From: Elusimicrobia bacterium GWD2_63_28
Lineage (GTDB): Bacteria; Elusimicrobiota; Elusimicrobia; Elusimicrobiales; UBA9959
Length of the DNA stretch: 56,842 nucleotides
Assembly (NCBI GenBank): GCA_001799895.1
Contig: MGUI01000055.1
Span: 1-56,842 of the forward strand
Reading direction: 5' to 3'
This document shows positions 22,670 to 30,795 of the stretch, piece after piece. The notes under the pieces were generated by a model. The model saw only the letters and a list, made by a program, of their open reading frames with translations. It made no database searches and had not been told where the DNA came from. Position 1 is the stretch's first letter. Each line of letters starts with the position of its first letter. The position numbers and the translations under genes are program-made.

Positions 22670-23881
22670 ATGCAGTTAACGCGCCCGCGCATCCTCCTGC
22701 TCTCCCTCGCCCTCTTCGCCGCCGTCGGCGGGTCCTTCGCCTATTTCAAATACAAGAAGATCTCCAACTTCATCCTGGAGCAGGTGAGCGGGCAGGCGGC
22801 TAAAAAACTGGGCAGGGAGGTAAAGTTCAAAAGCGCGGCCTTCTCCCCCCTGAAAGGCATAGTGATCCGGGAGGTCTGCGTCTCGCGCCTGCCGGATTTT
22901 TCAAAAGGCAATTTCTTCTGCGCCGCCAAGGTGGTGATACGGCCGAAGCTGGCCTCCCTGCTGCGCAACCAGATTTATTTTTCCAGCGTCTCTTTTGAGA
23001 GGCCGGTGATAAAAGTGCGGGAGAAGGGCGGGGCCTGGGATTTCGCCGACCTCCTGGCCCTGCTGCCGGACACCAGCAAGGGGCTGCACCTTACCTGGAA
23101 CGCCGACGAGCTGGTCCTGCGCGGCGCCGCGCTGGAGGCCGACCTGGAGACTTCAGGGCTTTCGCTCGCGCTGGAGGAACTGGACCTCAGGCTGGAGCAT
23201 TATTCCGCTTACGGCGGGAATTTCGGCCTGGAGGCGCGGGGGCTGGCCAAGACCGCGCTGAACGGCAAGCTGCTTTCCGCCGGAGTAAAGCTGCAGACCG
23301 ACGCCAATTTCGAATACGGCGGGGTGTCCTCGGCAAAGGGCGAGTTCGCGGCGAGGGATATCGCCTACGGCGCCATGACGCTGGAGGAATTCAAAGCCGG
23401 CTGGAACCTTTTCAACATGCGCAAGCCGCTGGCCGAGAAGAACTACACCGCCTCAGTCAGCGCCGGGAGGCTGCTGCTGCCCGCGCAGGAGAGCGCCGCG
23501 CGCGACGGCGTGGCCCGGGGCCTGGCGCTGTTCTCCGCCGCCATGGGGAAGCCCGCGCCCAAGATCGACGACCTGGAGATGGAGAGCTTCGGCGCCGAAT
23601 TCCGCCTCGACAATTCCGAGCTGGCTGTCAGAAACATAGCCCTGCGCACCAATTTCCTGAGCCTCGACGCCTCCATGGCCATCAACGGCCCGGCTAAAAC
23701 CGCGGAGGCCGGGCTCAAGGCGGCCATAGGGTCCAACAAAATAGAGATGTCCGCCTCCGGGCCCATGGCCCGCCCGGAAATAAAGCCGCTGCTCTCGGCC
23801 ACGCTTTCAGCCAGATTCAAGGAGGCCCTGAACGATATCGAGCGGGGCCTGCTTAAACTATTCCCGGTAACAGGAGACTGA
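22670..23881 (+). CDS. AsmA-like envelope protein
   Basis: A 403-residue protein with an N-terminal membrane helix (residues about 7-27). A long beta-rich periplasmic part follows, beginning with a GREVKFKSAAFSPLKGIVIREV motif and an IYFSSVSFERPVIKVREKGGAWDF strand pair. These are typical of AsmA/DUF748 proteins, which are linked to lipid transport or outer-membrane biogenesis. It is shorter than classical AsmA. The lpd gene starts one base after its stop. Confidence 0.8.
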   Translation: MQLTRPRILLLSLALFAAVGGSFAYFKYKKISNFILEQVSGQAAKKLGREVKFKSAAFSPLKGIVIREVCVSRLPDFSKGNFFCAAKVVIRPKLASLLRNQIYFSSVSFERPVIKVREKGGAWDFADLLALLPDTSKGLHLTWNADELVLRGAALEADLETSGLSLALEELDLRLEHYSAYGGNFGLEARGLAKTALNGKLLSAGVKLQTDANFEYGGVSSAKGEFAARDIAYGAMTLEEFKAGWNLFNMRKPLAEKNYTASVSAGRLLLPAQESAARDGVARGLALFSAAMGKPAPKIDDLEMESFGAEFRLDNSELAVRNIALRTNFLSLDASMAINGPAKTAEAGLKAAIGSNKIEMSASGPMARPEIKPLLSATLSARFKEALNDIERGLLKLFPVTGD

Positions 23882-23882
23882 C

Positions 23883-25250
23883 ATGTCTAAAAAAGTAATC
23901 GTGATAGGTTCCGGCCCCGGCGGCTACCCGGCGGCGCTGCGGCTCAAAGAGCTGGGCGCGGAGGTCTGCATAGTGGAGGCCTGGGATTTCGGCGGCACCT
24001 GCCTCAACCGCGGCTGCATCCCGTCGAAGGCCTTCCTCGACACCGGCCACAGGGTGCACGCCTTCGAGGGCCTGCGCGGCCTGCTCCGGGAGGGCTCCGG
24101 CGTCAATTTCTCGGCGGATATGCTGGACTGGGAAAAGGTGAAAGCCCGCCGCGCCGACGTCATCCTTAAACTTCGCACTTCCCTGGAGAAGCTGTTCCAG
24201 GCCAAGAAGATAGAGGTCATCCGCGGCAAGGCGGCCTTCTCCGCCCATCACGAAGTTACGATAACCTTCCCTGACGGCCGCACCGAAAAGCGCGAGTTCG
24301 ACGCGGCCATCCTGGCCGCGGGCACCCGTCCCTCCTTCCCCCCGCCGTTCAGGGATTACCACGCCGAGCTGGCCGACTCGGACCGCATCTTCGACCTGCC
24401 GAAGCTGCCCAAGTCACTGCTGATAGTGGGCGGCGGCGTGATAGGGCTTGAGTTCGCCTGCTTCTTCAACGCCATCGGCGTGAAGGTGGAGGTGCTGGAG
24501 CTGCTGCCGGATATCCTCAACGGCGAAGACCCGCAGGTCACGCGCGCGGTGCGCTCCTCTTTCGAGAAGCGCGGCGTGAAGTTCCACCTGGGCAAGAAGA
24601 CCGTAAAGCTGGACGTCACCCCGGACTTGAAGACCGTGGAGCTGGAAGACGGCGCCAAGCTGCAGGCGGAAGAGATCCTCGTCGGCGCGGGCCGCGCCGC
24701 CGACCTGGCCGGCATGGGGCTGGAAACGCTTAGCCTCGGCTGGGACCGGCGCGGCGTGAAGGTGAACGACCGCATGCAGACCGCCGTTCCCGAAGTTTAC
24801 GCGGTGGGCGACGTGAACGGCATCTCGCTGCTGGCGCATTCCGCCAGCCGGCAGGGCGAGATAGCCGCCGACAATATTTTGGGCGGCGACCGCGCTTTCG
24901 ACGAGTCCATCGTCCCCAAGTGCGTCTACGCGTGGCCGGAGGTTGGCTCGGTGGGGCTTAACAAGGCGCAGGCCGAGGCGAAGGGGCTGACGGTGAAGAC
25001 CGCCCGCGCCTTCCACCTGGGCATAGGCCGGGCCGTGGCCGCGGGCGAGACCGAGGGCTTCGCGCAGCTGGTCTTCAGCATCGACGACGAAACCGTGCTG
25101 GGCGCGCAGCTAGTGGGCGGCCCGGCCACCGAACTGATACACGTGCTGGCGCTGGCCGTCAAACTGAAGTTGAGGAGGCGGGACCTGAAGGAACTGATCT
25201 ACGCGCATCCCACCATGGCCGAGGCCATACACGAGGCGCTGCACAAATAA
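23883..25250 (+). CDS. lpdA: Dihydrolipoyl dehydrogenase (E3 / glycine cleavage L-protein)
   Basis: A 455-residue flavoenzyme. An FAD-binding GSGPGGYPAALRL is at the start, the redox-active pair is Cys40/Cys45 in GGTCLNRGC, an NAD-binding VGGGVIGLEFA lies mid-protein, and the C-terminal AHPTMAE supplies the His-Glu dyad. It reoxidises dihydrolipoyl groups with NAD+. No 2-oxoacid dehydrogenase genes are adjacent; the glycine cleavage genes 2.5 kb away are the obvious partner. It sits in a tight AsmA-lpd-xth operon. Confidence 0.95.
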   Translation: MSKKVIVIGSGPGGYPAALRLKELGAEVCIVEAWDFGGTCLNRGCIPSKAFLDTGHRVHAFEGLRGLLREGSGVNFSADMLDWEKVKARRADVILKLRTSLEKLFQAKKIEVIRGKAAFSAHHEVTITFPDGRTEKREFDAAILAAGTRPSFPPPFRDYHAELADSDRIFDLPKLPKSLLIVGGGVIGLEFACFFNAIGVKVEVLELLPDILNGEDPQVTRAVRSSFEKRGVKFHLGKKTVKLDVTPDLKTVELEDGAKLQAEEILVGAGRAADLAGMGLETLSLGWDRRGVKVNDRMQTAVPEVYAVGDVNGISLLAHSASRQGEIAADNILGGDRAFDESIVPKCVYAWPEVGSVGLNKAQAEAKGLTVKTARAFHLGIGRAVAAGETEGFAQLVFSIDDETVLGAQLVGGPATELIHVLALAVKLKLRRRDLKELIYAHPTMAEAIHEALHK

Positions 25251-25251
25251 C

Positions 25252-26022
25252 ATGGCCCTGAAAATACTGTCCTGGAACGTCAACGGCTACCGGGCCGCGC
25301 TGAAGAAGGGCTTCGGGGAGTTCCTGCTCGGCTCGCAAGCGGACATAGTCGGCCTGCAGGAAGTTAAAGCCTGCCCCGAGCAGCTGGCCGAGGGCGACAC
25401 CGAGTTCAAGGGCTACGGCTCGGCGTTCAACTGCGCCGAGAGGAAAGGCTACAGCGGCGTGGCCGCGTTCTTTAAGAAACAGCCGCTTGAGATCCTAAAA
25501 GGCTTCGGGGAGGAACGCTTCGACAGTGAAGGCCGCGTGATAACGCTGGCCTACGAGGATTTTTACCTGCTCAACGTCTATTTCCCCAACGGCGGGCAGG
25601 GCCCCGAGCGGCTTAAATACAAGTTGGACTTCTACGACGCTTTCCTGGCGCACATTGAAAAGCTGCGCAAGGAAGGCAAGGCCGTCATCTTCTGCGGCGA
25701 CGTGAACACCGCGCACAAAGAGATAGACCTGGCCCGCCCCAAAGAGAACGTCGAGAACTCGGGCTTCATGCCTATAGAGCGGGCCTGGCTGGACAAGATA
25801 ACCGCCCTGGGCTGGGTGGATACCTTCCGTACCCAGCACCCAGAGCCGGGACAGTACAGCTGGTGGGACTACAAGACCCGTGCGCGCGAGCGCAACGTGG
25901 GCTGGCGCATCGATTATTTCTTTATCGACCGTGAGCACGCGCCGCTGGTGACTGACGCCTTCATCCTGCCCGGGGTGCAGGGCTCGGACCACTGCCCCGT
26001 AGGGATAACGCTTAAACTGTAG
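25252..26022 (+). CDS. xth: Exodeoxyribonuclease III
   Basis: A 256-residue AP endonuclease/exonuclease of the ExoIII family. Motifs in order: SWNVNGYRA, the metal-binding glutamate in GLQEVKA, NVYFPNG, the CGDVNTAH asparagine, and the C-terminal WRIDYFF and GSDHCPVG (catalytic Asp-His). It repairs abasic sites with Nth (14178). It starts one base after lpd and ends at a strong terminator. Confidence 0.95.
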   Translation: MALKILSWNVNGYRAALKKGFGEFLLGSQADIVGLQEVKACPEQLAEGDTEFKGYGSAFNCAERKGYSGVAAFFKKQPLEILKGFGEERFDSEGRVITLAYEDFYLLNVYFPNGGQGPERLKYKLDFYDAFLAHIEKLRKEGKAVIFCGDVNTAHKEIDLARPKENVENSGFMPIERAWLDKITALGWVDTFRTQHPEPGQYSWWDYKTRARERNVGWRIDYFFIDREHAPLVTDAFILPGVQGSDHCPVGITLKL

Positions 26023-26051
26023 GCCCTAAGCGCAATTGTCTTCGCCCTACT

Positions 26052-26087
26052 CGATAAAAAACCCCGCCTCCGCGGGGTTTTTTATCG
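26052..26087. terminator. Bidirectional terminator between xth and the DDAH-like gene
   Basis: A long palindrome: CGATAAAAAACCCCGC pairs with GCGGGGTTTTTTATCG around a four-base loop, with A- and T-runs on both sides. It serves the two convergent genes. Confidence 0.93.
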
Positions 26088-26099
26088 GGCGGGCCTGGC

Positions 26100-27038
26100 T
26101 TAATATATCTCGTTGGTGAGGCAGTGCACGGAGCCGCCGGCGTACTTGAAGCTGGTCAGCGGGGCCACGAAGCGCTGTATCCCCAGTTTCTGCAGCTTCT
26201 TTTCCACGCCCGGCGTAGAGAAGCGGCTGCAGTTCACCATCACGCCGGGGGCGACGAGCGCGTTCACCGCGTAATCGCCCAGCGTGTCGCCGTCTCCGGA
26301 AGAATCCTGCGCCGACACCTCTATGACCGGGATCCCCAGCGCCCGGATCTGCGCCATGCTCCTGGCCTTTATGCTGCCGGCGGCGATGATGAGCGCCGCC
26401 AGGCGGTTGTCGGCGGAGAGCACGGGCGTGAAGACCGTGTCCAGGTGGTAGCCCTCGGACTCGACCAGGATATAGTTGTCGGGGCGCACTATGTCGCGCA
26501 CGAAGTCGTGGCCGATCTTGTTAGAGCGCGACAGGCCGCCGAAATAGTAGCTGCCGCAGTCGGTCTTTATGAAATTGATGTCGCCGCCTTCCAGGAACGC
26601 GTCCCTGGGCGGGGTGATGACGGTCTTGTTGAGCTTGGTAGAGATCAGCCGGGAGTGGTACTCGCCTTCGACGCTGCGGTCCTTCACGGAGAAGCGCCCT
26701 TTTATCCAGATGCTGCGGAAGATCATGCCGCCGTCGCGGATGAAGACGGCGTCGTGATAGAGGCTGTCGGGGCGGTTGAGCCCTTCGGGGAAAGGGATGA
26801 TGTGCAGGTGGAACCCGGCCAGCAGCAGCGTGTCCACGAAGTTCAGCCATTCGCGGCGCAGCAGGTCCTGGTCCGGGACGATGCCGTTCTTTTTGGCGTA
26901 CAGGGTGGCGAAGTTGACGCTGGACTCGGTCTCGCCCTTATGCACCGGGTAGCCTTTGTGCCACATGCCTTTTACTTCGGGGGTGATGGGCGGCAGGCCC
27001 AGCAGGATGATCTCGCGGTGATGTTTGTCAGAGTTCAT
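26100..27038 (-). CDS. DDAH/arginine-deiminase-like guanidino-modifying enzyme
   Basis: A 312-residue protein of the amidinotransferase/deiminase fold. Seen: a HDAVFIRDGG segment with conserved acids, FLEGGDINF (substrate-binding Glu-Gly-Gly-Asp), GYHLDTVFTP with the catalytic histidine, and the terminal HCLTNEI with Cys306. This is the pattern of dimethylarginine dimethylaminohydrolases and related hydrolases. The true substrate is not clear. The ATG at 27038 is preferred to longer starts because the homology begins at its REIILLG strand. Confidence 0.82.
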   Translation of the reverse strand: MNSDKHHREIILLGLPPITPEVKGMWHKGYPVHKGETESSVNFATLYAKKNGIVPDQDLLRREWLNFVDTLLLAGFHLHIIPFPEGLNRPDSLYHDAVFIRDGGMIFRSIWIKGRFSVKDRSVEGEYHSRLISTKLNKTVITPPRDAFLEGGDINFIKTDCGSYYFGGLSRSNKIGHDFVRDIVRPDNYILVESEGYHLDTVFTPVLSADNRLAALIIAAGSIKARSMAQIRALGIPVIEVSAQDSSGDGDTLGDYAVNALVAPGVMVNCSRFSTPGVEKKLQKLGIQRFVAPLTSFKYAGGSVHCLTNEIY

Positions 27039-27176
27039 GGAAGCAGATCCTCGGTGAAGCGCTCGGTGTTGTATTTTTGACACGGCAAAGCCTTTAATAG
27101 CCGACGCTATATTTTCGCACATTTGCGGGCGCCCCCGAAAGCCGGGACCGCCGGTTCTATTTTTAAAAAGCCCGGA

Positions 27177-27680
27177 TCAATCTTTAGGATAGCTGACCGA
27201 AACTATTTCCAGCTCAACGGCGCCGCCTTTGCGGGCCAGGGGCACGCGGGCGCCGGCCGCGGCGCCCAGCAGGGCCGAGGCCAGCGGCGAGCCCCAGTTA
27301 AGCTTGCCGGCCTTCGGGTCCGCCTCGTCTTCCCCCACTATCTTGTATTCTTTGACGGCGCCGTCCGGTTCCTTCACGGAAACTGTGGCCCCGAAGCGCA
27401 CGTCCGGAGCGGCCAGGCCGCGGTTGTCCACCAGGATAGCGTTCTTGACGCGCTCCTCGTAATAGGCCAGGTCGGCCTCGGCCTGGCGCAGCTCTATGCC
27501 GCGGGGCTCGTCTACGCGCTGCTTGGACGCCAGCTCGGCGCGCTTCCAGCCCAACTCCGCGGCCCTGGCCTTCAGGCTGTCCAGCCCAGCAGGCGTGACA
27601 TAGTTGGGCCTGCCGCTGGCCTGCCTTTTTACCGGCTCGCCCGCGTCATCGCTATCCTCTTTTACAAAAGCCCTGCTCAT
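27177..27680 (-). CDS. greB: GreA/GreB-family transcription elongation factor
   Basis: A 167-residue protein starting MSRAFVKED, the start typical of GreB. A helical hairpin region (LDSLKARAAELGWKRAELASKQR...LAYYEERVKNA) follows, then the C-terminal GreA/B domain (FGATVSVKEPDG, the KIVGEDEADPKAGKLNWGSP core and GARVPLA). It rescues backtracked RNA polymerase. A GGGGGG ribosome site precedes the ATG. It is divergent from gcvT. Confidence 0.85.
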   Translation of the reverse strand: MSRAFVKEDSDDAGEPVKRQASGRPNYVTPAGLDSLKARAAELGWKRAELASKQRVDEPRGIELRQAEADLAYYEERVKNAILVDNRGLAAPDVRFGATVSVKEPDGAVKEYKIVGEDEADPKAGKLNWGSPLASALLGAAAGARVPLARKGGAVELEIVSVSYPKD

Positions 27681-27742
27681 AGGTTCCCCCCCCTCCCATA
27701 ATACCAAAATTGGCGCAATTTACCCGCGCCAGGCCCTGTTCC

Positions 27743-27771
27743 TTGCCCCCCCGCTTTCATATTTGTTATAA
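27743..27771 (+). promoter_or_regulatory. Promoter of the glycine cleavage operon
   Basis: TTGCCC (27743-27748), a 17-base spacer and TTATAA (27766-27771), 40 bases before the gcvT ATG, with an AGGAGG ribosome site between. The implied leader of about 33 bases leaves no room for a glycine riboswitch. Confidence 0.65.
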
Positions 27772-27810
27772 ATTTATATACCTTTCCGTAAAAATCCCAC
27801 AGGAGGCACT

Positions 27811-28941
27811 ATGTCCACCGCAACTACCGTACGCCGTACCGCTTTGAACGAAACCATGAGGAAGGCCGGCGGCAAGATGGTGGACTTCCACGGCTGGGAA
27901 CTGCCCATAGAATTCGCCGGCATCCTGAAGGAACACGAGGCCGTGCGCAACTCAGCCGGCATCTTCGACGTCTCCCACATGGGCCAGGTCTTCGTCACCG
28001 GCGCCGACGCCTTCAAGCTGCTGCAGATCACCAACGCCAACGACCTGCGCAAGGCTACCCCCGGCAAGGGCGTTTACTCCCACGTCACCAACGAGAAGGC
28101 CGGCCTGGTGGATGACATCATAGCTTTCTGCCTGGCCGCCGACCGCTACCTGGTCATAGTCAACGCCACCACCTCCACCAAGGACTACGAGTGGTTCAAG
28201 GCCCAGGCCGCCAAGATGTACGTGAAGGTGGAGAACAAGAGCGACGATTACTCGATGATCGCCATCCAGGGCCCCAACGTCCCCAAGATGTTCGACACCT
28301 TCGCCCCCGAGGCCCTCAAGCTGCCCCGCTTCGGCATAGTGGAGAAGGACCTGCACGGCGAGCATTGCTACATCAGCCGCACCGGCTACACCGGCGAGGA
28401 CGGCTTCGAGATCACCGCCCCCCACTCCATCATCAACAAGCTCTGGGACGAGATGATGGAACTGGGCAAGCCCTACAATATAGTGCCCTGCGGCCTGGGC
28501 TGCCGCGACACCCTGCGCCTGGAGTCCGGCTACCTGCTCTACGGCTCCGACGTGGACGATGTCCACACCACCTACGAGTCCGGCTACGGCTGGGTGGTCA
28601 GCCTCGACAAGGGCGAGTTCATCGGCCGCTCCATCCTCGCGGACCAGAAGGCCAACGGCGTGAAGGTCCGCCTGACCGGCCTGACGCTGACCGGCGGCGT
28701 GCCCCGCACCGGCTGCAAGGTTTTCCTCGACGGCAAGGAGATAGGCGAGCTCAATAGCGCCACCTATTCCCCCACCCTCAAGAAGGGCATAGGCGTGGGC
28801 TATATGACCCCGCCGGACCTCAAGCCCGGCACCCCCGTAGAGGTGGAGATACGCGGCCGCCGCGTAAAGGGCGAGATCGCCCGCACGCCTTTCCACAAGG
28901 GCACCGCATTCAGCAAGGTCCTCTACACCGGCAAGCAGTAG
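27811..28941 (+). CDS. gcvT: Glycine cleavage T-protein (aminomethyltransferase)
   Basis: A 376-residue protein of normal length. Seen: HGWELPIEFAGILKEHEAVRNSAGIFDVSHM at the start, the folate-binding VDDIIAF, RTGYTGEDGFEI in the middle, and GLGCRDTLRLE with the catalytic-region acid. It transfers the methylene group from the H-protein lipoyl arm to tetrahydrofolate and releases ammonia. It is first in an operon with gcvH, gcvPA and gcvPB. Confidence 0.96.
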   Translation: MSTATTVRRTALNETMRKAGGKMVDFHGWELPIEFAGILKEHEAVRNSAGIFDVSHMGQVFVTGADAFKLLQITNANDLRKATPGKGVYSHVTNEKAGLVDDIIAFCLAADRYLVIVNATTSTKDYEWFKAQAAKMYVKVENKSDDYSMIAIQGPNVPKMFDTFAPEALKLPRFGIVEKDLHGEHCYISRTGYTGEDGFEITAPHSIINKLWDEMMELGKPYNIVPCGLGCRDTLRLESGYLLYGSDVDDVHTTYESGYGWVVSLDKGEFIGRSILADQKANGVKVRLTGLTLTGGVPRTGCKVFLDGKEIGELNSATYSPTLKKGIGVGYMTPPDLKPGTPVEVEIRGRRVKGEIARTPFHKGTAFSKVLYTGKQ

Positions 28942-28977
28942 ATTTTTCAGGAATTTAGCGACTTCAAGGAGAATAAA

Positions 28978-29364
28978 ATGTCCAAACCCGAAGAACTCAA
29001 GTATACCAAGACCCACGAGTATATTCACCCCGGCGCCGAAACGATCGTCGGCATCTCCGACCACGCCCAGCACGAGATGGGCGACGTGGTCTTCGTCGAG
29101 CTGCCCAGGGTGGGCCAGAAGCTCGAGAAAGAGAAGCCCTGCGCGGTGGTAGAGTCCGTGAAATCAGCTTTCGACATCTACTCCCCGGTCTCCGGCGAAG
29201 TCACCGCCGTCAACGACGCCGTCACCGGCGAGCCGGCCCTGCTCAACCAGTCCCCGCTCGAGAACGGCTGGCTGTTCAAGCTTAAGCCGTCCAACCCTGC
29301 CGAGGCCGACGCCCTGATGGACTGGGCCGCCTACCAGGAATTCGTAAAGCAGGCCGCGCACTAA
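28978..29364 (+). CDS. gcvH: Glycine cleavage H-protein
   Basis: A 128-residue lipoyl carrier. Lys62 in VESVKSAFDIYSP is the lipoylated residue and GDVVFVELPRVG precedes it. It shuttles the aminomethyl group between P-, T- and L-proteins. An AAGGAG site precedes the ATG, 36 bases after gcvT. Confidence 0.96.
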   Translation: MSKPEELKYTKTHEYIHPGAETIVGISDHAQHEMGDVVFVELPRVGQKLEKEKPCAVVESVKSAFDIYSPVSGEVTAVNDAVTGEPALLNQSPLENGWLFKLKPSNPAEADALMDWAAYQEFVKQAAH

Positions 29365-29380
29365 AAGAGTTCAGCTGCGG

Positions 29381-29440
29381 ACAGCGGCCAGCGGGCGGGA
29401 CGGCTAAGCCGAACCTCCCCTGGCCGCCGCCCGTTCTGTC
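29381..29440 (+). other. Structured GC-rich intergenic segment between gcvH and gcvPA
   Basis: CGGGCGG (29392-29398) can pair with CCGCCCG (29427-29433). GGCCA (29386-29390) can pair with TGGCC (29421-29425), which would cross the first stem. A small CGGC-TAA-GCCG hairpin (29401-29411) lies inside. No T-run. It may tune expression of the P-protein genes; this is inferred only. Confidence 0.4.
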
Positions 29441-29463
29441 AGTTCCACGCTACAGGAGTTCCC

Positions 29464-30795
29464 ATGTATACCCCTCATACCGCCAAAGACAGGGAGGAGA
29501 TGCTCAAGACCATCGGCGCCTCCTCGTTCGAAGAGCTCGTAAAGCAGGTTCCCTCCAAATTTCTCTGGCCCAAATTTAAACTGCCGCTGCAAAGCCTGGA
29601 CGAGTCCCAGGCCGCCGCGGTCATGGCCGGCCTGGCCGGCAAGAACTGCCGCCCGCTGAACTTCGTCGGGGCCGGCGCCTACGAGCGCTACACTCCCGCC
29701 GCGGTGAAGGCCATCACCTCGCGCACCGAGTTCCTGACCGCCTACACCCCCTACCAGCCCGAAGCCAGCCAGGGCACGCTGCAGGCCATCTACGAGTTCC
29801 AGAGCACGGTCTGCGCCCTCTACGGCATGGACTGCGCCAACGCCTCCATGTACGACGGGGCCAGCTCCTTCGCCGAAGCCGTGCGCGCCGCGGTGCGCGT
29901 CACCGGCAGGAAGAAAATAGTCTACTCGGCCGGCGTGAACCCGCAGTACATGGACACACTCAAGACCTATTTCGCCCATTCGCCCGAATATTCCTACGTC
30001 AAAGTCCCGATGAAAGACGGCGTGATGGACCGGGACGCCCTGCCGGCCCTGCTTGAAGGCGCGGCGTGTCTCGCCGTGCAGACGCCCAACTTCCTGGGCC
30101 TGATAGAGGATATGTCCGGAGTGGCCGACCTGGCCAAGGCCGCCGGCGCCCTGCTGGTGGCCGCATCCGACCCCGTAAGCCTCGGCATCCTGGCCACCCC
30201 CGGCGAGTACGGCGCGGATTTCGCCGTCGGCGAGGGCCAGAGCCTGGGCCTGCCGCTGGCCTACGGCGGCCCCTATCTGGGCCTGTTCTCCTGCAAGAAA
30301 GAGCACGTGCGCCAGATGCCGGGCCGCATCTGCGGCCTGACCAAGGATAAAGACGGCAAGCGCGGCTTTGTGCTGACGCTGCAGGCCCGCGAGCAGCACA
30401 TCCGCCGCGACAAGGCCGCCTCCAACATCTGCTCCAACGAGGCGCTGTGCGCGCTGGCCGCCACCGTGTACTCCGCTCTCTACGGCCCCGAGGGGTTGAA
30501 GGAACTGGCCGAGGCCAATGCCGGCGCGGCCGCCTTCGCCGCCGAGCGCCTGGGAACGATAAAGGGCTGCTCGCTCAAGTTCAAGGGCCCCTTCTTCAAC
30601 GAGTTCGTCCTCGCCGTGCCCGGCAGCGCCGGAGCGCTGCGCGAGAAGGTGTTGGCCATGAAAGGCGTAGACATCGGCCTGCCGCTGGTGCCTCTCTACC
30701 CCGAGCTCGGCGAGACGCTGCTGGTCTGCGCCACCGAGACCAAGACGGAAGCCGATATCCTTAAGCTGGCCGACGCCATAAAGGAGGCCCTATGA
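29464..30795 (+). CDS. gcvPA: Glycine dehydrogenase (decarboxylating) subunit 1
   Basis: The 443-residue N-terminal half of split P-protein. It opens with MYTPHTAKDREEML; other family sequences are FVGAGAYERYTPAAV, YTPYQPEASQGTLQAIYEFQ and the Gly-rich VGEGQSLGLPLAYGGPYLG. With GcvPB it decarboxylates glycine. It overlaps gcvPB by four bases, so the two are coupled for 1:1 assembly. Confidence 0.96.
   Translation: MYTPHTAKDREEMLKTIGASSFEELVKQVPSKFLWPKFKLPLQSLDESQAAAVMAGLAGKNCRPLNFVGAGAYERYTPAAVKAITSRTEFLTAYTPYQPEASQGTLQAIYEFQSTVCALYGMDCANASMYDGASSFAEAVRAAVRVTGRKKIVYSAGVNPQYMDTLKTYFAHSPEYSYVKVPMKDGVMDRDALPALLEGAACLAVQTPNFLGLIEDMSGVADLAKAAGALLVAASDPVSLGILATPGEYGADFAVGEGQSLGLPLAYGGPYLGLFSCKKEHVRQMPGRICGLTKDKDGKRGFVLTLQAREQHIRRDKAASNICSNEALCALAATVYSALYGPEGLKELAEANAGAAAFAAERLGTIKGCSLKFKGPFFNEFVLAVPGSAGALREKVLAMKGVDIGLPLVPLYPELGETLLVCATETKTEADILKLADAIKEAL

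Noticed and set aside
27681..27810. Glycine riboswitch upstream of gcvT
   Set aside because: The best promoter leaves a leader of only about 33 bases, and no tandem aptamer-like helices are seen.
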